A stretch of DNA of 55,076 bases from Mariprofundus ferrooxydans PV-1 (GTDB lineage: Bacteria > Pseudomonadota > Zetaproteobacteria > Mariprofundales > Mariprofundaceae). Both the position numbers and the translations under genes were made by a program. The stretch is from NCBI RefSeq assembly GCF_000153765.1, contig NZ_DS022295.1, forward strand, positions 1,143,863-1,198,938, read 5' to 3'. The notes below the pieces were generated by a model that saw only the letters and a program-made list of their open reading frames with translations, had not been told where the DNA came from and searched no databases. This document shows, piece after piece, positions 42,911 to 51,498 of this stretch; position 1 is the stretch's first letter; each line of letters opens with the position of its first letter.

Positions 42911-44113
42911 TCATTTACTTTCTTTTTGCTTTTCAAGTGCCTTAAGGCGCTCTTCAAGCTGTTTGATAATCTTTTCCAGAGCTGCATTCGATTTTGTTAA
43001 GTTTGAAATTTCATCTCGTTGGTGATTAATTAACGCAACTGTTTCAGATTGAGTCATGGCAGAATAGTCGATACTTTTTCCTAATAACTCTATTTCTTTA
43101 GCAGCTTGAGACTCTCTTCGACTCAATCCTGAATTAATGCCAACCAATTTTTCTGAAATTTCTTCAGAATACTTTTTCAAAAGTTCTTGCTGAATATTTC
43201 CAGCCTGAATATCACTCCAGATTGTATATATTGAAAGTGAAATCACTACTACAGTAAAAAAGATACTCCACTTTGAAAACTTTGATGCACTATCTCCAGA
43301 TGATTTTATCTCATTTGCAATCTGCACCTGATTGCTATTTGCCTCTGCCATAAATTCAGCCGACTGCGTAGAAGTATCAATTAGCAAATCAAGTCGTTCG
43401 GCTAAGTCTTTGAAGGGTTTAGCTCTTTTCTCTTCTTCCAGTTGATATAACTCTTGCTGTCGCAGTATTAATTCATTGCTTAAATCTTTAGGTTGGACTG
43501 CAATTTTTGGCAACTGCGAGGCTCTTCTAATTCGCTCAACCGATGCCTTTAAAGAGTCTCCCATGTGAAGTGTTTCAGATAAGGTTTCAGTTAATTTTGA
43601 AGAAAAGTTTGAAGCTCCAGAAAACTTTTTCCATATCGCCTCGATTTGTTTATTACGTTTCTCATGGTCGATTACTGATAAGCGGTAAAGGTAAGACACG
43701 TTGCTTTCATTATCTTCTTTAGGATGCTCAACATTGCCGAACACACGCATACCTGTTTCTGCATCAGTTTCTTCTTTTTTGTATAGACGTTCATTATGCT
43801 TGAGATAAACAGAAGCTATTTCTTCCAATTCTTCAACAGATAACATATCAATATCTGATTTTGTAAGCGTTGGTTTATTTGGTTTTGATTTATCATTATC
43901 AAGAGAGTTTTCTCTATGGCATAAATACCTGAACAAAACCCTCACATAAGCTTCCGACTCAATATTTTCAATCCCATCAGCAAGGTCCTCGCTAATGCCT
44001 GTTAAGTCACTCACTGACACATCTGGAAATAAAAATACTTTTCCTATTGCAGTATCGATACTACCAATAGGCTTTTGCCTTATAAGCTTAATTAACGACT
44101 TCTTTTTACTCAT
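42911..44113 (-). CDS. Membrane-anchored coiled-coil protein paired with the TIR gene
   Basis: 400 residues without a known domain. Residues 1-275 are hydrophilic, with LSVEELEEIASVYLKHNERLY and a helical run ending at the membrane. One transmembrane helix spans about 281-300 (WSIFFTVVVISLSIYTIW). Residues 305-400 are a long coiled coil ending in heptads (LEKIIKQLEERLKALEKQ). It starts 5 bases after the TIR stop. It resembles a membrane effector or scaffold fed by the TIR enzyme, but that is inference. Codon use and AT content match its neighbours. Confidence 0.6.
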   Translation of the reverse strand: MSKKKSLIKLIRQKPIGSIDTAIGKVFLFPDVSVSDLTGISEDLADGIENIESEAYVRVLFRYLCHRENSLDNDKSKPNKPTLTKSDIDMLSVEELEEIASVYLKHNERLYKKEETDAETGMRVFGNVEHPKEDNESNVSYLYRLSVIDHEKRNKQIEAIWKKFSGASNFSSKLTETLSETLHMGDSLKASVERIRRASQLPKIAVQPKDLSNELILRQQELYQLEEEKRAKPFKDLAERLDLLIDTSTQSAEFMAEANSNQVQIANEIKSSGDSASKFSKWSIFFTVVVISLSIYTIWSDIQAGNIQQELLKKYSEEISEKLVGINSGLSRRESQAAKEIELLGKSIDYSAMTQSETVALINHQRDEISNLTKSNAALEKIIKQLEERLKALEKQKESK

Positions 44114-44118
44114 GCAAA

Positions 44119-45030
44119 CTATGTCCCCATGGGAGTAGCAATTATCTTCATAAGCCTTTGCTGCTCGTCGGGTGTTAACTTCTTAGAGATAGTGTGCATG
44201 TACTCTCTAATATCTTTAAGGTAATTACTTATATTAATCACTTGGTCTTTACCATTATCTTCACCAAGCCTACGACAAGTTACAACAACATCATACACAG
44301 CTCCACGCGTGATATCACCTATCGCCCCCTCAAACTTTTTAGGTAAAGTACTATCGAGAACCAAATGGAAATTTTCCTTATCTCCAAAATCAAAAAGAGC
44401 TTCAGCTATTATATTCCGACCTACCCAATCAAGTCCTGCATTCTGAAATTGTTTTTGCCTGGCTGTTAACACTTCATTACAAATGACATTAATTTCTATT
44501 AGAAAAGTCATTTTCAAATTCGTAGCTACGTTTGCATTGATAATTGTAAACCTAAGAAAAAAAAGACCGTCAACATCTCCCCAGTCAACAGCCCAATCCA
44601 CATACCCTTCGTCACCAGAAAATCTGCTTTGGTTTGGATTTGAGACCTTTGCTACTGCTTCCAAAATTGAGTGCAGACCTGCATCAAAATCGACCCTCAA
44701 ATCTGCATACATTTTATCACGAAGAAATAATGGGATTTCACAATCTTCTAAAAGCACAGGTAGAACAACTACTCGTTTCTCTTCAAGCTCTCTAATTAGA
44801 CCTACACTTAGCTCTTTTTTACACCACTCAGACTCTACTGATGCTTTTGACAGAACAATTAGAAGCGCATCGGATTCTGTTATGGCTTCTTGGACTCTCT
44901 GAATTAATGAGTCACCAACACTCAGCTCCCATCTATCCACCCATACCTGAGCATTTCTTTTAACCATATTTCCTGCAAGTAAATCAACTCTATCTTTATC
45001 TGCATGCGAATAGCTAATAAATATGGTCAT
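44119..45030 (-). CDS. TIR domain protein
   Basis: 303 residues. Residues 1-130 are a TIR domain: MTIFISYSHADKDRVD, VWVDRWELSVGD, the catalytic Glu73 in SEWCKKELSVG, and VVVLPVLLEDCEIPLFL. Residues 140-303 are an unassigned, partly beta-rich domain (YVDWAVDWGDVDGLFFLRF). TIR proteins in bacterial defence cleave NAD or make cyclic ADP-ribose signals when infection is sensed. The gene begins 3 bases after hsdS, so its output is tied to the specificity subunit. Whether the C-terminal domain is a sensor is unknown. Confidence 0.87.
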   Translation of the reverse strand: MTIFISYSHADKDRVDLLAGNMVKRNAQVWVDRWELSVGDSLIQRVQEAITESDALLIVLSKASVESEWCKKELSVGLIRELEEKRVVVLPVLLEDCEIPLFLRDKMYADLRVDFDAGLHSILEAVAKVSNPNQSRFSGDEGYVDWAVDWGDVDGLFFLRFTIINANVATNLKMTFLIEINVICNEVLTARQKQFQNAGLDWVGRNIIAEALFDFGDKENFHLVLDSTLPKKFEGAIGDITRGAVYDVVVTCRRLGEDNGKDQVINISNYLKDIREYMHTISKKLTPDEQQRLMKIIATPMGT

Positions 45031-45033
45031 CTG

Positions 45034-46251
45034 TTAAACCATAACCCTTACTTTACCTGTTAACAGGTCTTGCATCAGGGATTTTTTTAAAGACTTGATA
45101 TGCATTAATTTCAATTGTTTTGCACCTACTGCATTATCAATTGAGTCCAATATGGACGAAATATTTTTTTGCTCATCCAATGGTGGAAATGCAATTTCCA
45201 CCCCCTCAATCTGTCCACCACTGATATTAGGTTGTGCTCCTCCAATCGCATCTATCAAGAGCTTCTCAGTAAAAGATGAAGAGCTTACGACGTGATGGAT
45301 ATAACTCATCTCAACCATTCCTTTTGATACAAACTTACCAACACGTTGATTGAGGTATGCTTTTTCCCTGAAGTTATATCTCCCAACTTTGCCTGTTGTC
45401 GCTCCAGACATTGCTATTAGACTATCTGAATGACTGACCTCAAAAGCTTCCGAAATATTTATTTCATCATGAAATGCAGCATTAGACAAATCTACATCGC
45501 CTGACTTAGAAATATTTGATATCCGAACTACTGGTACACCTTTATCTGTAAAGTTTTCACTCTTAAATGCATACCCACCTTGAAGCTTTACATATTTGCC
45601 AAGCCTAACCACCTCCCACCCCTTCGGAATCATCCCAACAGGGCTGTCCTTGAACTCAGTATGCCCGATTCCTTTGGTAAGCAGCTCCTGCATCATGGCT
45701 TTCTTCAGGTCTTGGAGCTTGGATATTTGGGCTTCCTGTTTCTCTATTACTTCGTCTACGGAGGTTAGGATGGAAGCGATTTTCTTTTGTTCGGGGAGAG
45801 GGGGGAGTAGAAGTTTTATTGCTTTTACGTTAGTACTTGAAATTTCTTGGAACGTACTACCAGCAGACATCTTCTCTAATTCAGGCCTAACAAACAATAT
45901 TAATTGATAAAGATACTCGTTATAGACTTTTTCCCTGCACTTCAAAGATTGAAACCCTTGGTTTGTTGTCATAGGTACAGAATTTATTGCAGGGTATCCG
46001 ATACTTGCCCTGCTGGTCATTAAAACTGTCCCGACAGGGAGTAATTTAGCGGAACTCCTTGCCAACCCTTCATCCGAGATATATTCCTTTGTTTTTTCGA
46101 TATATCGACCAGAAAGGGATGTTACTTCTGTTGGAGAGACCCAAGGAATGCAACCATTCCAAAAGTCCGACCTTGACCGTTCGGGGGTTCCTCCACCAAC
46201 GACATCGCAAATATCTTCAATTCGATATTTTTTCCACCCTTCAGGAATCAT
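45034..46251 (-). CDS. hsdS: Type I restriction enzyme specificity subunit
   Basis: 405 residues with two target-recognition domains, each followed by a helical spacer: LPPLPEQKKIASILTSVDEVIEKQEAQISKLQDLKKAMMQELLT (central) and FPPLDEQKNISSILDSIDNAVGAKQLKLMHIKSLKKSLMQDLLTGKVRV (end). Residues 195-215 restart with GMIPKGWEVVRLGKYV, mirroring MIPEGWKKYRIEDI at the start. It determines the DNA target for methylation and restriction. It overlaps the small upstream gene by 11 bases. Confidence 0.95.
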   Translation of the reverse strand: MIPEGWKKYRIEDICDVVGGGTPERSRSDFWNGCIPWVSPTEVTSLSGRYIEKTKEYISDEGLARSSAKLLPVGTVLMTSRASIGYPAINSVPMTTNQGFQSLKCREKVYNEYLYQLILFVRPELEKMSAGSTFQEISSTNVKAIKLLLPPLPEQKKIASILTSVDEVIEKQEAQISKLQDLKKAMMQELLTKGIGHTEFKDSPVGMIPKGWEVVRLGKYVKLQGGYAFKSENFTDKGVPVVRISNISKSGDVDLSNAAFHDEINISEAFEVSHSDSLIAMSGATTGKVGRYNFREKAYLNQRVGKFVSKGMVEMSYIHHVVSSSSFTEKLLIDAIGGAQPNISGGQIEGVEIAFPPLDEQKNISSILDSIDNAVGAKQLKLMHIKSLKKSLMQDLLTGKVRVMV

Positions 46252-46651
46252 TACTGAACTCCTCTAACAGGGAAGCTGCTAAGGCCTCCACTTCGGACAA
46301 CTTCATCTCAGCCCGTTCTAATGTTTTAGAGTCAATTGTCTTAGGGTCCGCCCAATATTTTCCTTTAAGCATACATTTCCTTGCCAAGTCCTTTAATCCC
46401 AAGTCTTCGAGCTTAAATGATAGCCTTGTCCACTCCATAGATAAGCCTTCTTCACGTTCATAGGACTTACCTTCCTGCTCTGCCTGTCGTAAATACAATG
46501 TTGTTTTTCGGATAGCAGTAATTACAGCCCGAATAGCCTCCTTGGACTCTTCCTTTCTGCTTTCCTTCGCTCTCCTCAGGTTGGTAAGCCACTTTTTTGC
46601 ATGGCTGATAATTGATAACCATTCACTGGCGCTTAGCTCTAATACAGGCAT
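46241..46651 (-). CDS. Small helical protein between hsdM and hsdS
   Basis: 136 residues, strongly helical and rich in Lys, Arg and Glu (LRRAKESRKEESKEAIRAVITAIRKTTLYLRQAEQEG, then LGLKDLARKCMLKGKYW). It overlaps hsdM by an ATGA junction and hsdS by 11 bases, so it is translated in strict proportion to both. No family was recognised. It may chaperone the M2S complex or regulate restriction. Similar helical inserts occur in some type I loci, but I cannot name one. Confidence 0.7.
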   Translation of the reverse strand: MPVLELSASEWLSIISHAKKWLTNLRRAKESRKEESKEAIRAVITAIRKTTLYLRQAEQEGKSYEREEGLSMEWTRLSFKLEDLGLKDLARKCMLKGKYWADPKTIDSKTLERAEMKLSEVEALAASLLEEFSNDS

Positions 46652-48369
46652 CAGTACCCAAGCTCCTGCAAATACCCCTTCATCACGCTTTCAGCCTCAT
46701 CCACCTCAGCATCCAGTTCCTTCAAACTCACCTTGTACTTATCCCACCAGCGCTCAATCTGAGCGATAACCTTCTGGTCATCCAGTCCAACAAACTCCCG
46801 AATAGATTCTTTGCTCTCAATCTCAGGCTTAAACTCGTAGTAGTCATCATCTCTTCGATTAAATACCACAGATACATCAAACCCATCCAGTATCTCTTCC
46901 TGAATATATTCATCCTCAACTTCACGAACGGGAATACCGCCATGCAGGATGGCTCTAACATCGTAGATTTCTGGTGGCGGTGACGTATCAGCATAGCGAC
47001 GGATATTCAGGTTAAAATCATTCTCCTCAATCTCTGACAGAGTAGCGATATGAGAATAACGCTTAATCTCTTCATAGTTCTCAAACGTCGCAGTAATTTT
47101 GGCAATATCCTCATCTCTGAGCTTGTTCTGGTTCTTGCCCTCTTCATACTCCAGCTCAGCATTGATGAATAACACCTTGCCCTTACGCTCATCTGCCTTT
47201 TGTTTGTTAATTATCAACAGACACGCTGGAATTCCTGTGCCATAGAACAAGCCTGAAGGCAGTCCAATCACAGCTTCCAGCAAATCATCTTGGAGGATGC
47301 CCTTGCGAATAGCCTTCTCACTGGAGCCACGGAATAACACGCCATGAGGCATGACCACACCCATCTTTCCCTCTGCATTCAGAGAGGCAATCATGTGTTG
47401 AACGAATGCAAGGTCTCCAGCGTCCTTAGGCGGTGTGCCATATGGAAAACGACCATAGGCATCATTATCGGCTTCATCCTTACCCCATTTCTTCAGAGAG
47501 AAAGGAGGATTGGCTATTACTCTGTCGAAATGCATCAGTTCGCCATGCTGAATATGTGCAGGGTCTCTAAGCGTATCTCCCTTGCGTATGTCCGCATTGA
47601 ATACGCCATGCAGGAACATATTCATCTTGCAGATTGCCCATGTGTTCAGGTTCATTTCCTGACCATATAGGGCAAGGTCACGGGGGTTCTCACCATGAGA
47701 TGCCAGATAGTTGCGTGTCTGAATCAGCATGCCACCTGAACCAACGGTCGGGTCATAGACTCTCATGCCAGCTTCCGGCTTCAGGAGTGACACCAAGAGA
47801 CGCACGACCTCGCTCGGTGTATAGAACTCTCCTCCTTTCTTACCCGCTGAATCGGCAAACATTTTGATAAGGTATTCGTATGCGGTTCCGAGCAGGTCCG
47901 GCTTTTCAAAGTCTTCATTTCGGAGGCGGTATTTGCTGTAGTGGGAAATCAGGTCACGTAGCTTTTTATCGGAAAGCTTGTTCTTAATATTGAAGTCGAT
48001 GGAGACCAGCACGCCTTCCAAGGTGGTGTTCGCTTCTTCAATCGCCTCAGTAGCTTTGTTTAATTCTGCACCAATATCGTGATGTAGGTCCTTCAGATAG
48101 CTCCAGCGTGCCCGCTCCGGCACAAAGAAGGTGTTGTCATACTCATCCTCGTCCTGAGCCAATTCCTCAGCCTGAGCTTGTGTTTTGCCAACGCTAAGAT
48201 AGTGAGCAACAACCTTTTCCTGTTCTTCTTCAAATGCATCAGAAAGGCGCTTCAGGAACAGCATACCAAAGATATAATCCTTGAACTCACTGGCATCCAT
48301 ATTGCCACGAAGAATATCTGCTGTTTCCCACAGGAATGATTCAAGCTGTTGAAGTGTAATCTTACTCAA
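46651..48369 (-). CDS. hsdM: Type I restriction enzyme methyltransferase subunit
   Basis: 572 residues from a TTG at 48,369, preceded by GGGAGG six bases upstream; a TTG five codons earlier overlaps that RBS. HsdM_N is [39 protein letters not shown] motif I is [19 protein letters not shown] near 220 and catalytic motif IV is [10 protein letters not shown] near 290, typical of gamma-class N6-adenine methyltransferases. First gene of the eleven-gene island. Confidence 0.95.
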   Translation of the reverse strand: MSKITLQQLESFLWETADILRGNMDASEFKDYIFGMLFLKRLSDAFEEEQEKVVAHYLSVGKTQAQAEELAQDEDEYDNTFFVPERARWSYLKDLHHDIGAELNKATEAIEEANTTLEGVLVSIDFNIKNKLSDKKLRDLISHYSKYRLRNEDFEKPDLLGTAYEYLIKMFADSAGKKGGEFYTPSEVVRLLVSLLKPEAGMRVYDPTVGSGGMLIQTRNYLASHGENPRDLALYGQEMNLNTWAICKMNMFLHGVFNADIRKGDTLRDPAHIQHGELMHFDRVIANPPFSLKKWGKDEADNDAYGRFPYGTPPKDAGDLAFVQHMIASLNAEGKMGVVMPHGVLFRGSSEKAIRKGILQDDLLEAVIGLPSGLFYGTGIPACLLIINKQKADERKGKVLFINAELEYEEGKNQNKLRDEDIAKITATFENYEEIKRYSHIATLSEIEENDFNLNIRRYADTSPPPEIYDVRAILHGGIPVREVEDEYIQEEILDGFDVSVVFNRRDDDYYEFKPEIESKESIREFVGLDDQKVIAQIERWWDKYKVSLKELDAEVDEAESVMKGYLQELGY

Positions 48370-48384
48370 TGGATGACCTCCCAA

Positions 48385-48619
48385 TCGTCCGCAACAGGTT
48401 ACCCTTTATTTTTTATTCGGGAAGAATTTTGATTTAAATTTGAAGCAAGGGTGTGTTCATTATGGCATTTGTCAGCATCAATGAAGATGGATTGCATCAA
48501 ATATAAATCATTCAGGCAGTCCTGAGGCGAAGCTCTTCGTTCCGAATGATAAAGAAAAATGGAATCCGCCGGATATTTGCATAACCTTCCTCTCACACTT
48601 CAGGGAGGAGCGTTGGCTT
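48385..48619. promoter_or_regulatory. Divergent intergenic region of the restriction island
   Basis: 235 AT-rich bases between hsdM and the divergent unknown gene. They must hold the promoters of both; a CATAAT box reads toward hsdM near 48,455 but its -35 is poor. The plus-strand gene has a strong GGGAGGAG ribosome binding site at 48,603-48,611. No operator palindrome stood out. Confidence 0.4.
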
Positions 48620-49330
48620 ATGAATAGTGAAGAGTTATTTGGTTTCAAATTTAATTGGTTAGAGCCAAAAATTTCTACCTCATATCCATATAATGAATCG
48701 CATCCTCTTTTCGCCGCAGCCCAACAAGTAGCAAGACTGTCAGTAAAACATCTCCCAAAAGGTTTTACCTATAAGGATGTGCTTCGCACGAATGAAGCAA
48801 CGGCCAATATAGTAAATGGCCTAACATCAAACAAAGATAATGAATATTGGAAAAGTAAGAGTAAGGAACTTCCTTTTGACATAGCTCTTGTATGTGAAGC
48901 AATAAAAAGAATCGAAAAATCTATTCTTCTTTTTGACCGAATGGCCATTAGTTTTGCATGGCAGGAAATGTCTCAGGCAAATCTAATAATTGGCAAGGTT
49001 ATTGGTTTTCATGATAAAGAGCTTCCTGATAAATTCAGTTTGGAATTCTATCAGGAGAACGGCTCAATAGGTGGCAAGATTTCAAAGGGTAATCGGTCTC
49101 CATTTAGAGACAAAGCATGCAAAGAAATCCAAGCCATTATAGAAAAAAGACACCTGTGGAATGATGGACATAGCGCATCGAGTCTTACTCGCCTTTTTTG
49201 GCCTGAATTACATGAAGTAAAAAAACAACAGAGTGGGTCTTGGCTTGGTATATCGTATGCAGATATTGTATATGCTCAAATTGGACGAAGAACCATCTAT
49301 GATTGCATCAGTGAGACAAATCCAAATTAG
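48620..49330 (+). CDS. Unknown protein upstream of the AcrVA2-like operon
   Basis: 236 residues, soluble; no recognised domain. Notable segments are SHPLFAAAQQVARLSVKHLPKGFTYK, the glycine run NGSIGGKISKGNRSP and WPELHEVKKQQ. The last 35 codons are copied almost exactly at 51,189-51,294 as part of the 288-bp duplication. It begins with a strong RBS. It could be a regulator of the downstream genes or independent cargo. Confidence 0.6.
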   Translation: MNSEELFGFKFNWLEPKISTSYPYNESHPLFAAAQQVARLSVKHLPKGFTYKDVLRTNEATANIVNGLTSNKDNEYWKSKSKELPFDIALVCEAIKRIEKSILLFDRMAISFAWQEMSQANLIIGKVIGFHDKELPDKFSLEFYQENGSIGGKISKGNRSPFRDKACKEIQAIIEKRHLWNDGHSASSLTRLFWPELHEVKKQQSGSWLGISYADIVYAQIGRRTIYDCISETNPN

Positions 49331-49510
49331 CAGCAGGACATTAAGCAAACGACCTCTATTTCATTGTTTGTAGCATAGGGGGTACGCTACAAAATCCTGA
49401 CTCAAGGCTCCTCCAGCCCATAATTGCTCCTATCAATCGCAGTTAATCTGCTTATAGGAGCAAAAGTTATGACCCCATTAATAATTGCAAATAATGGCGT
49501 AAATATCTCA
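49223..49510 (+). repeat. 288-bp duplicated segment, copy A
   Basis: It contains the last 35 codons of the 236-residue gene, the intergenic region and the first 14 codons of the next gene. Copy B (51,187-51,474) is the same length and differs at only about two dozen positions, with no gaps. The offset of 1,964 bases encloses the two genes between them. Confidence 0.92.
49426..49461 (+). promoter_or_regulatory. Hairpin/operator overlapping the ribosome binding site, copy A
   Basis: GCTCCTAT pairs with ATAGGAGC and, inside, GCAG pairs with CTGC. The right arm contains the AGGAG ribosome binding site 7 bases before the ATG at 49,469, so folding would hide it. In copy B the single change in the stem (GCAG to GTAG) still pairs as G-U in RNA. 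It may alternatively be a dyad operator. Confidence 0.65.
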
Positions 49511-49927
49511 TACACGAATTATTTTGACATTGAGCAAGGAAAGGCAGTATATGTCTATTTAAGTTGTAATGCAGGAGCTATCAGACTACTTCTTCCTGAT
49601 TTACAAATGAATTTGCTGAATAAAATTCAGTCAACAGAGCATGTAGTCATTTCGAGAGGGGCATACCCATCAATAGGTAAACATGACTTTATAGAGATAA
49701 TGTTTGAAGACTATACAGGTTCTCCTTATGCAATACATACTGAGGTTTCTCAATGTGATTTCTTGCCTGCAAATAGAGACTCTGGACGAGAATTTGAATT
49801 TAGTATTTGGACAGCCTCAGGAAAGCAAAGAACGCTTCCATGTTTTTTACGCTTAGTAAAAAAACTCCCTTGCTTAAAGCCATTTCCTATACATAAAAGG
49901 AAAAAACATTATACAGATAACATCTGA
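49469..49927 (+). CDS. Unknown beta-rich protein, first gene of the AcrVA2-like operon
   Basis: 152 residues from the ATG with AGGAG at 49,457-49,461. The sequence alternates hydrophobic strands (GKAVYVYLSCNAGAIRLLL, HDFIEIMFEDYTG, FEFSIWTASGKQ) and ends in a basic tail KPFPIHKRKKHY. No known motif. A gap of 60 bases precedes the AcrVA2-like gene on the same strand. Its start is duplicated as a leader peptide at 51,433. It may be another counter-defence gene or a regulator. Confidence 0.6.
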   Translation: MTPLIIANNGVNISYTNYFDIEQGKAVYVYLSCNAGAIRLLLPDLQMNLLNKIQSTEHVVISRGAYPSIGKHDFIEIMFEDYTGSPYAIHTEVSQCDFLPANRDSGREFEFSIWTASGKQRTLPCFLRLVKKLPCLKPFPIHKRKKHYTDNI

Positions 49928-49987
49928 ATGTTTTCACCCCGAATCTCAAAGTTATAACACTTTTTCACTACTAATTGGAGGCATATA

Positions 49988-51004
49988 ATGAAACAGACAC
50001 GTCAACAAAAACATTTACTTGAGATTTCTCAAAAATATCCTAATGCATGGAAACACATGGATATGTTCAGAAACAGCCAAGGTAAAGATGGTATCCCAAC
50101 GTGGCCCAATTGGTGTTTTGCCCCAATGGCTGCATCGGCTGCAATTGTTACGAAAGGCTCAATGTTATCTAGTTTATTTGCCGTACAAGATTATAGTATA
50201 TTGAGTGCTTTATCTGCATGGCGCTCAACGCAAGGTATTTATAGATTTGACCCAGACACATATCAATCTATAAAGAATTCCAAGATTGATGAAATACCGG
50301 TTGATATATTTTACCAGTTACCAGAATGGTGTGTATATATTGAAACACCTGATTCTCAATGGATGGGAAAGAAAATGTATGGCTTTTACGCTCATTTAGA
50401 ATGGGATGTAAATAGTAATGGTGCAAGACATGAACTAAGGTTACTTATCGATACCGATGATGAGCTTCTTTCTGTGCCGCTCCATCTTATAAAAGGAACA
50501 ATAAATAATTCATTGAATTCAGTTAAATCTGAAGCCATAAAACAAGGAGATGCTCATGGATTAGGAATGATAAATAAATTCATACCAACAAACTTCTATG
50601 ATTTCATGGCGATGAATGTTGAACCTTTGTTATCTCTAATTATGTACATTTGTTCCAGTGATGCAGATATTATTAACCCTAGAAACCCAACGATGAAACC
50701 GCAGAACCCTTCTCCTAAGAAGACACGCAGAAAAGGTAAAAAAACTTTCGCTGCAAAAAAAACCACCATTTGGGAAACAGGGTTCAACCTAGGAAAAGTA
50801 ATTAGAAATTACAATAAACAGTCCTCAAAAATAAAGGGTACGAAAAGACCACATGTGAGACGTGCACACTGGCACCATTACTGGCAAATTGAAAATTCAA
50901 AAACGGGTCGAAAGAAGCTAATAGCAAAATGGCTACCCCCAACTCTTGTTGCATTCAAGCAATCTGAAGAGTTAAAACCTACTATAAGAAAGGTAGCAAC
51001 ATGA
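49988..51004 (+). CDS. AcrVA2-like anti-CRISPR family protein
   Basis: 338 residues, close to the 322 of AcrVA2 from Moraxella bovoculi. Shared blocks in order are ILSALSAWRSTQGIYRFD near 71-88, DIFYQLPEWCVYIET near 106-120, LLIDTDDELLSVPLHL, IMYICSSDADI near 218, and KRPHVRRAHWHHYWQ at 286-300 before KWLPP. AcrVA2 binds the nascent N-terminus of Cas12a and triggers loss of its mRNA; homologues are widespread on plasmids of hosts lacking Cas12a. RBS GGAGG. A lysine-rich linker (residues 240-262) is an insertion. Activity against a specific Cas protein cannot be inferred. Confidence 0.82.
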   Translation: MKQTRQQKHLLEISQKYPNAWKHMDMFRNSQGKDGIPTWPNWCFAPMAASAAIVTKGSMLSSLFAVQDYSILSALSAWRSTQGIYRFDPDTYQSIKNSKIDEIPVDIFYQLPEWCVYIETPDSQWMGKKMYGFYAHLEWDVNSNGARHELRLLIDTDDELLSVPLHLIKGTINNSLNSVKSEAIKQGDAHGLGMINKFIPTNFYDFMAMNVEPLLSLIMYICSSDADIINPRNPTMKPQNPSPKKTRRKGKKTFAAKKTTIWETGFNLGKVIRNYNKQSSKIKGTKRPHVRRAHWHHYWQIENSKTGRKKLIAKWLPPTLVAFKQSEELKPTIRKVAT

Positions 51005-51188
51005 AATTTTAGAAACTTGAAATCGAAGTTTCGTTGAAAATAGGCCGGGAGAAAACCTCCCAGCCTCCATTTATCTACACCCCCTTATTAAAATACAAAA
51101 AATTTCAGCTTTGCTTCTAATACAGCTACTGCCGCACTTCAGACCAGTCACGTCGCGCCAGATTCAGTTCGACTAGCTTGACGGAAAA

Positions 51189-51294
51189 CAACAAGAGTGG
51201 CTCTTGGTTTGATATATCGTATGCAGATATTGTATATGCTCAAATTGGACAAAGAACCACCTATGATTGCATCAATGAGACAAGTCCAAATTAG
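51189..51294 (+). pseudogene. C-terminal relic of the 236-residue gene
   Basis: In-frame codons give SWFDISYADIVYAQIGQ, then TTYDCINETSPN and a stop, nearly identical to the end of the gene at 48,620-49,330. It has no start or upstream part and was carried along by the duplication. Confidence 0.9.
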
Positions 51295-51389
51295 CAGCAG
51301 GACATCAAGCAAACGACCTCTGTCTCATTGTTTGCAGCATAGGGGGTACGCTACAAAATCCTGACCCAAGGCTCCTCCAGCCCATAATT

Positions 51390-51425
51390 GCTCCTATCAA
51401 TCGTAGTTAATCTGCTTATAGGAGC
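51390..51425 (+). promoter_or_regulatory. Hairpin/operator, copy B
   Basis: GCTCCTAT / ATAGGAGC outer arms are intact; the inner pair is GTAG / CTGC, still pairable through G-U. It stands 8 bases before the leader-peptide ATG. Confidence 0.6.
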
Positions 51426-51432
51426 AAAAGTT

Positions 51433-51498
51433 ATGACCCCATTAATAATTGAAAATGATTGCGTAAATATCTCAAAAAAGGAGGAGTTTCAGTCATGA
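51433..51498 (+). CDS. 21-codon leader peptide from the duplicated gene start
   Basis: It begins MTPLIIENDCVNIS like the gene at 49,469, then leaves the duplicated segment and stops in a TGA that overlaps the ATG of the 260-residue gene (ATGA). It carries its own AAAAAGGAGGAG for the next gene. It is likely translated and couples the downstream gene to the duplicated control region. Confidence 0.6.
   Translation: MTPLIIENDCVNISKKEEFQS

Larger units (their letters stand above)
51187..51474 (+). repeat. 288-bp duplicated segment, copy B
   Basis: Gap-free second copy of 49,223-49,510. It places the same promoter/hairpin region in front of a different gene (51,495). Confidence 0.92.

Noticed and set aside
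42911-45030. Thoeris defence system
   Set aside because: A TIR gene is present but the partner lacks SIR2, SLOG or Macro features of ThsA, so naming it Thoeris is not justified.
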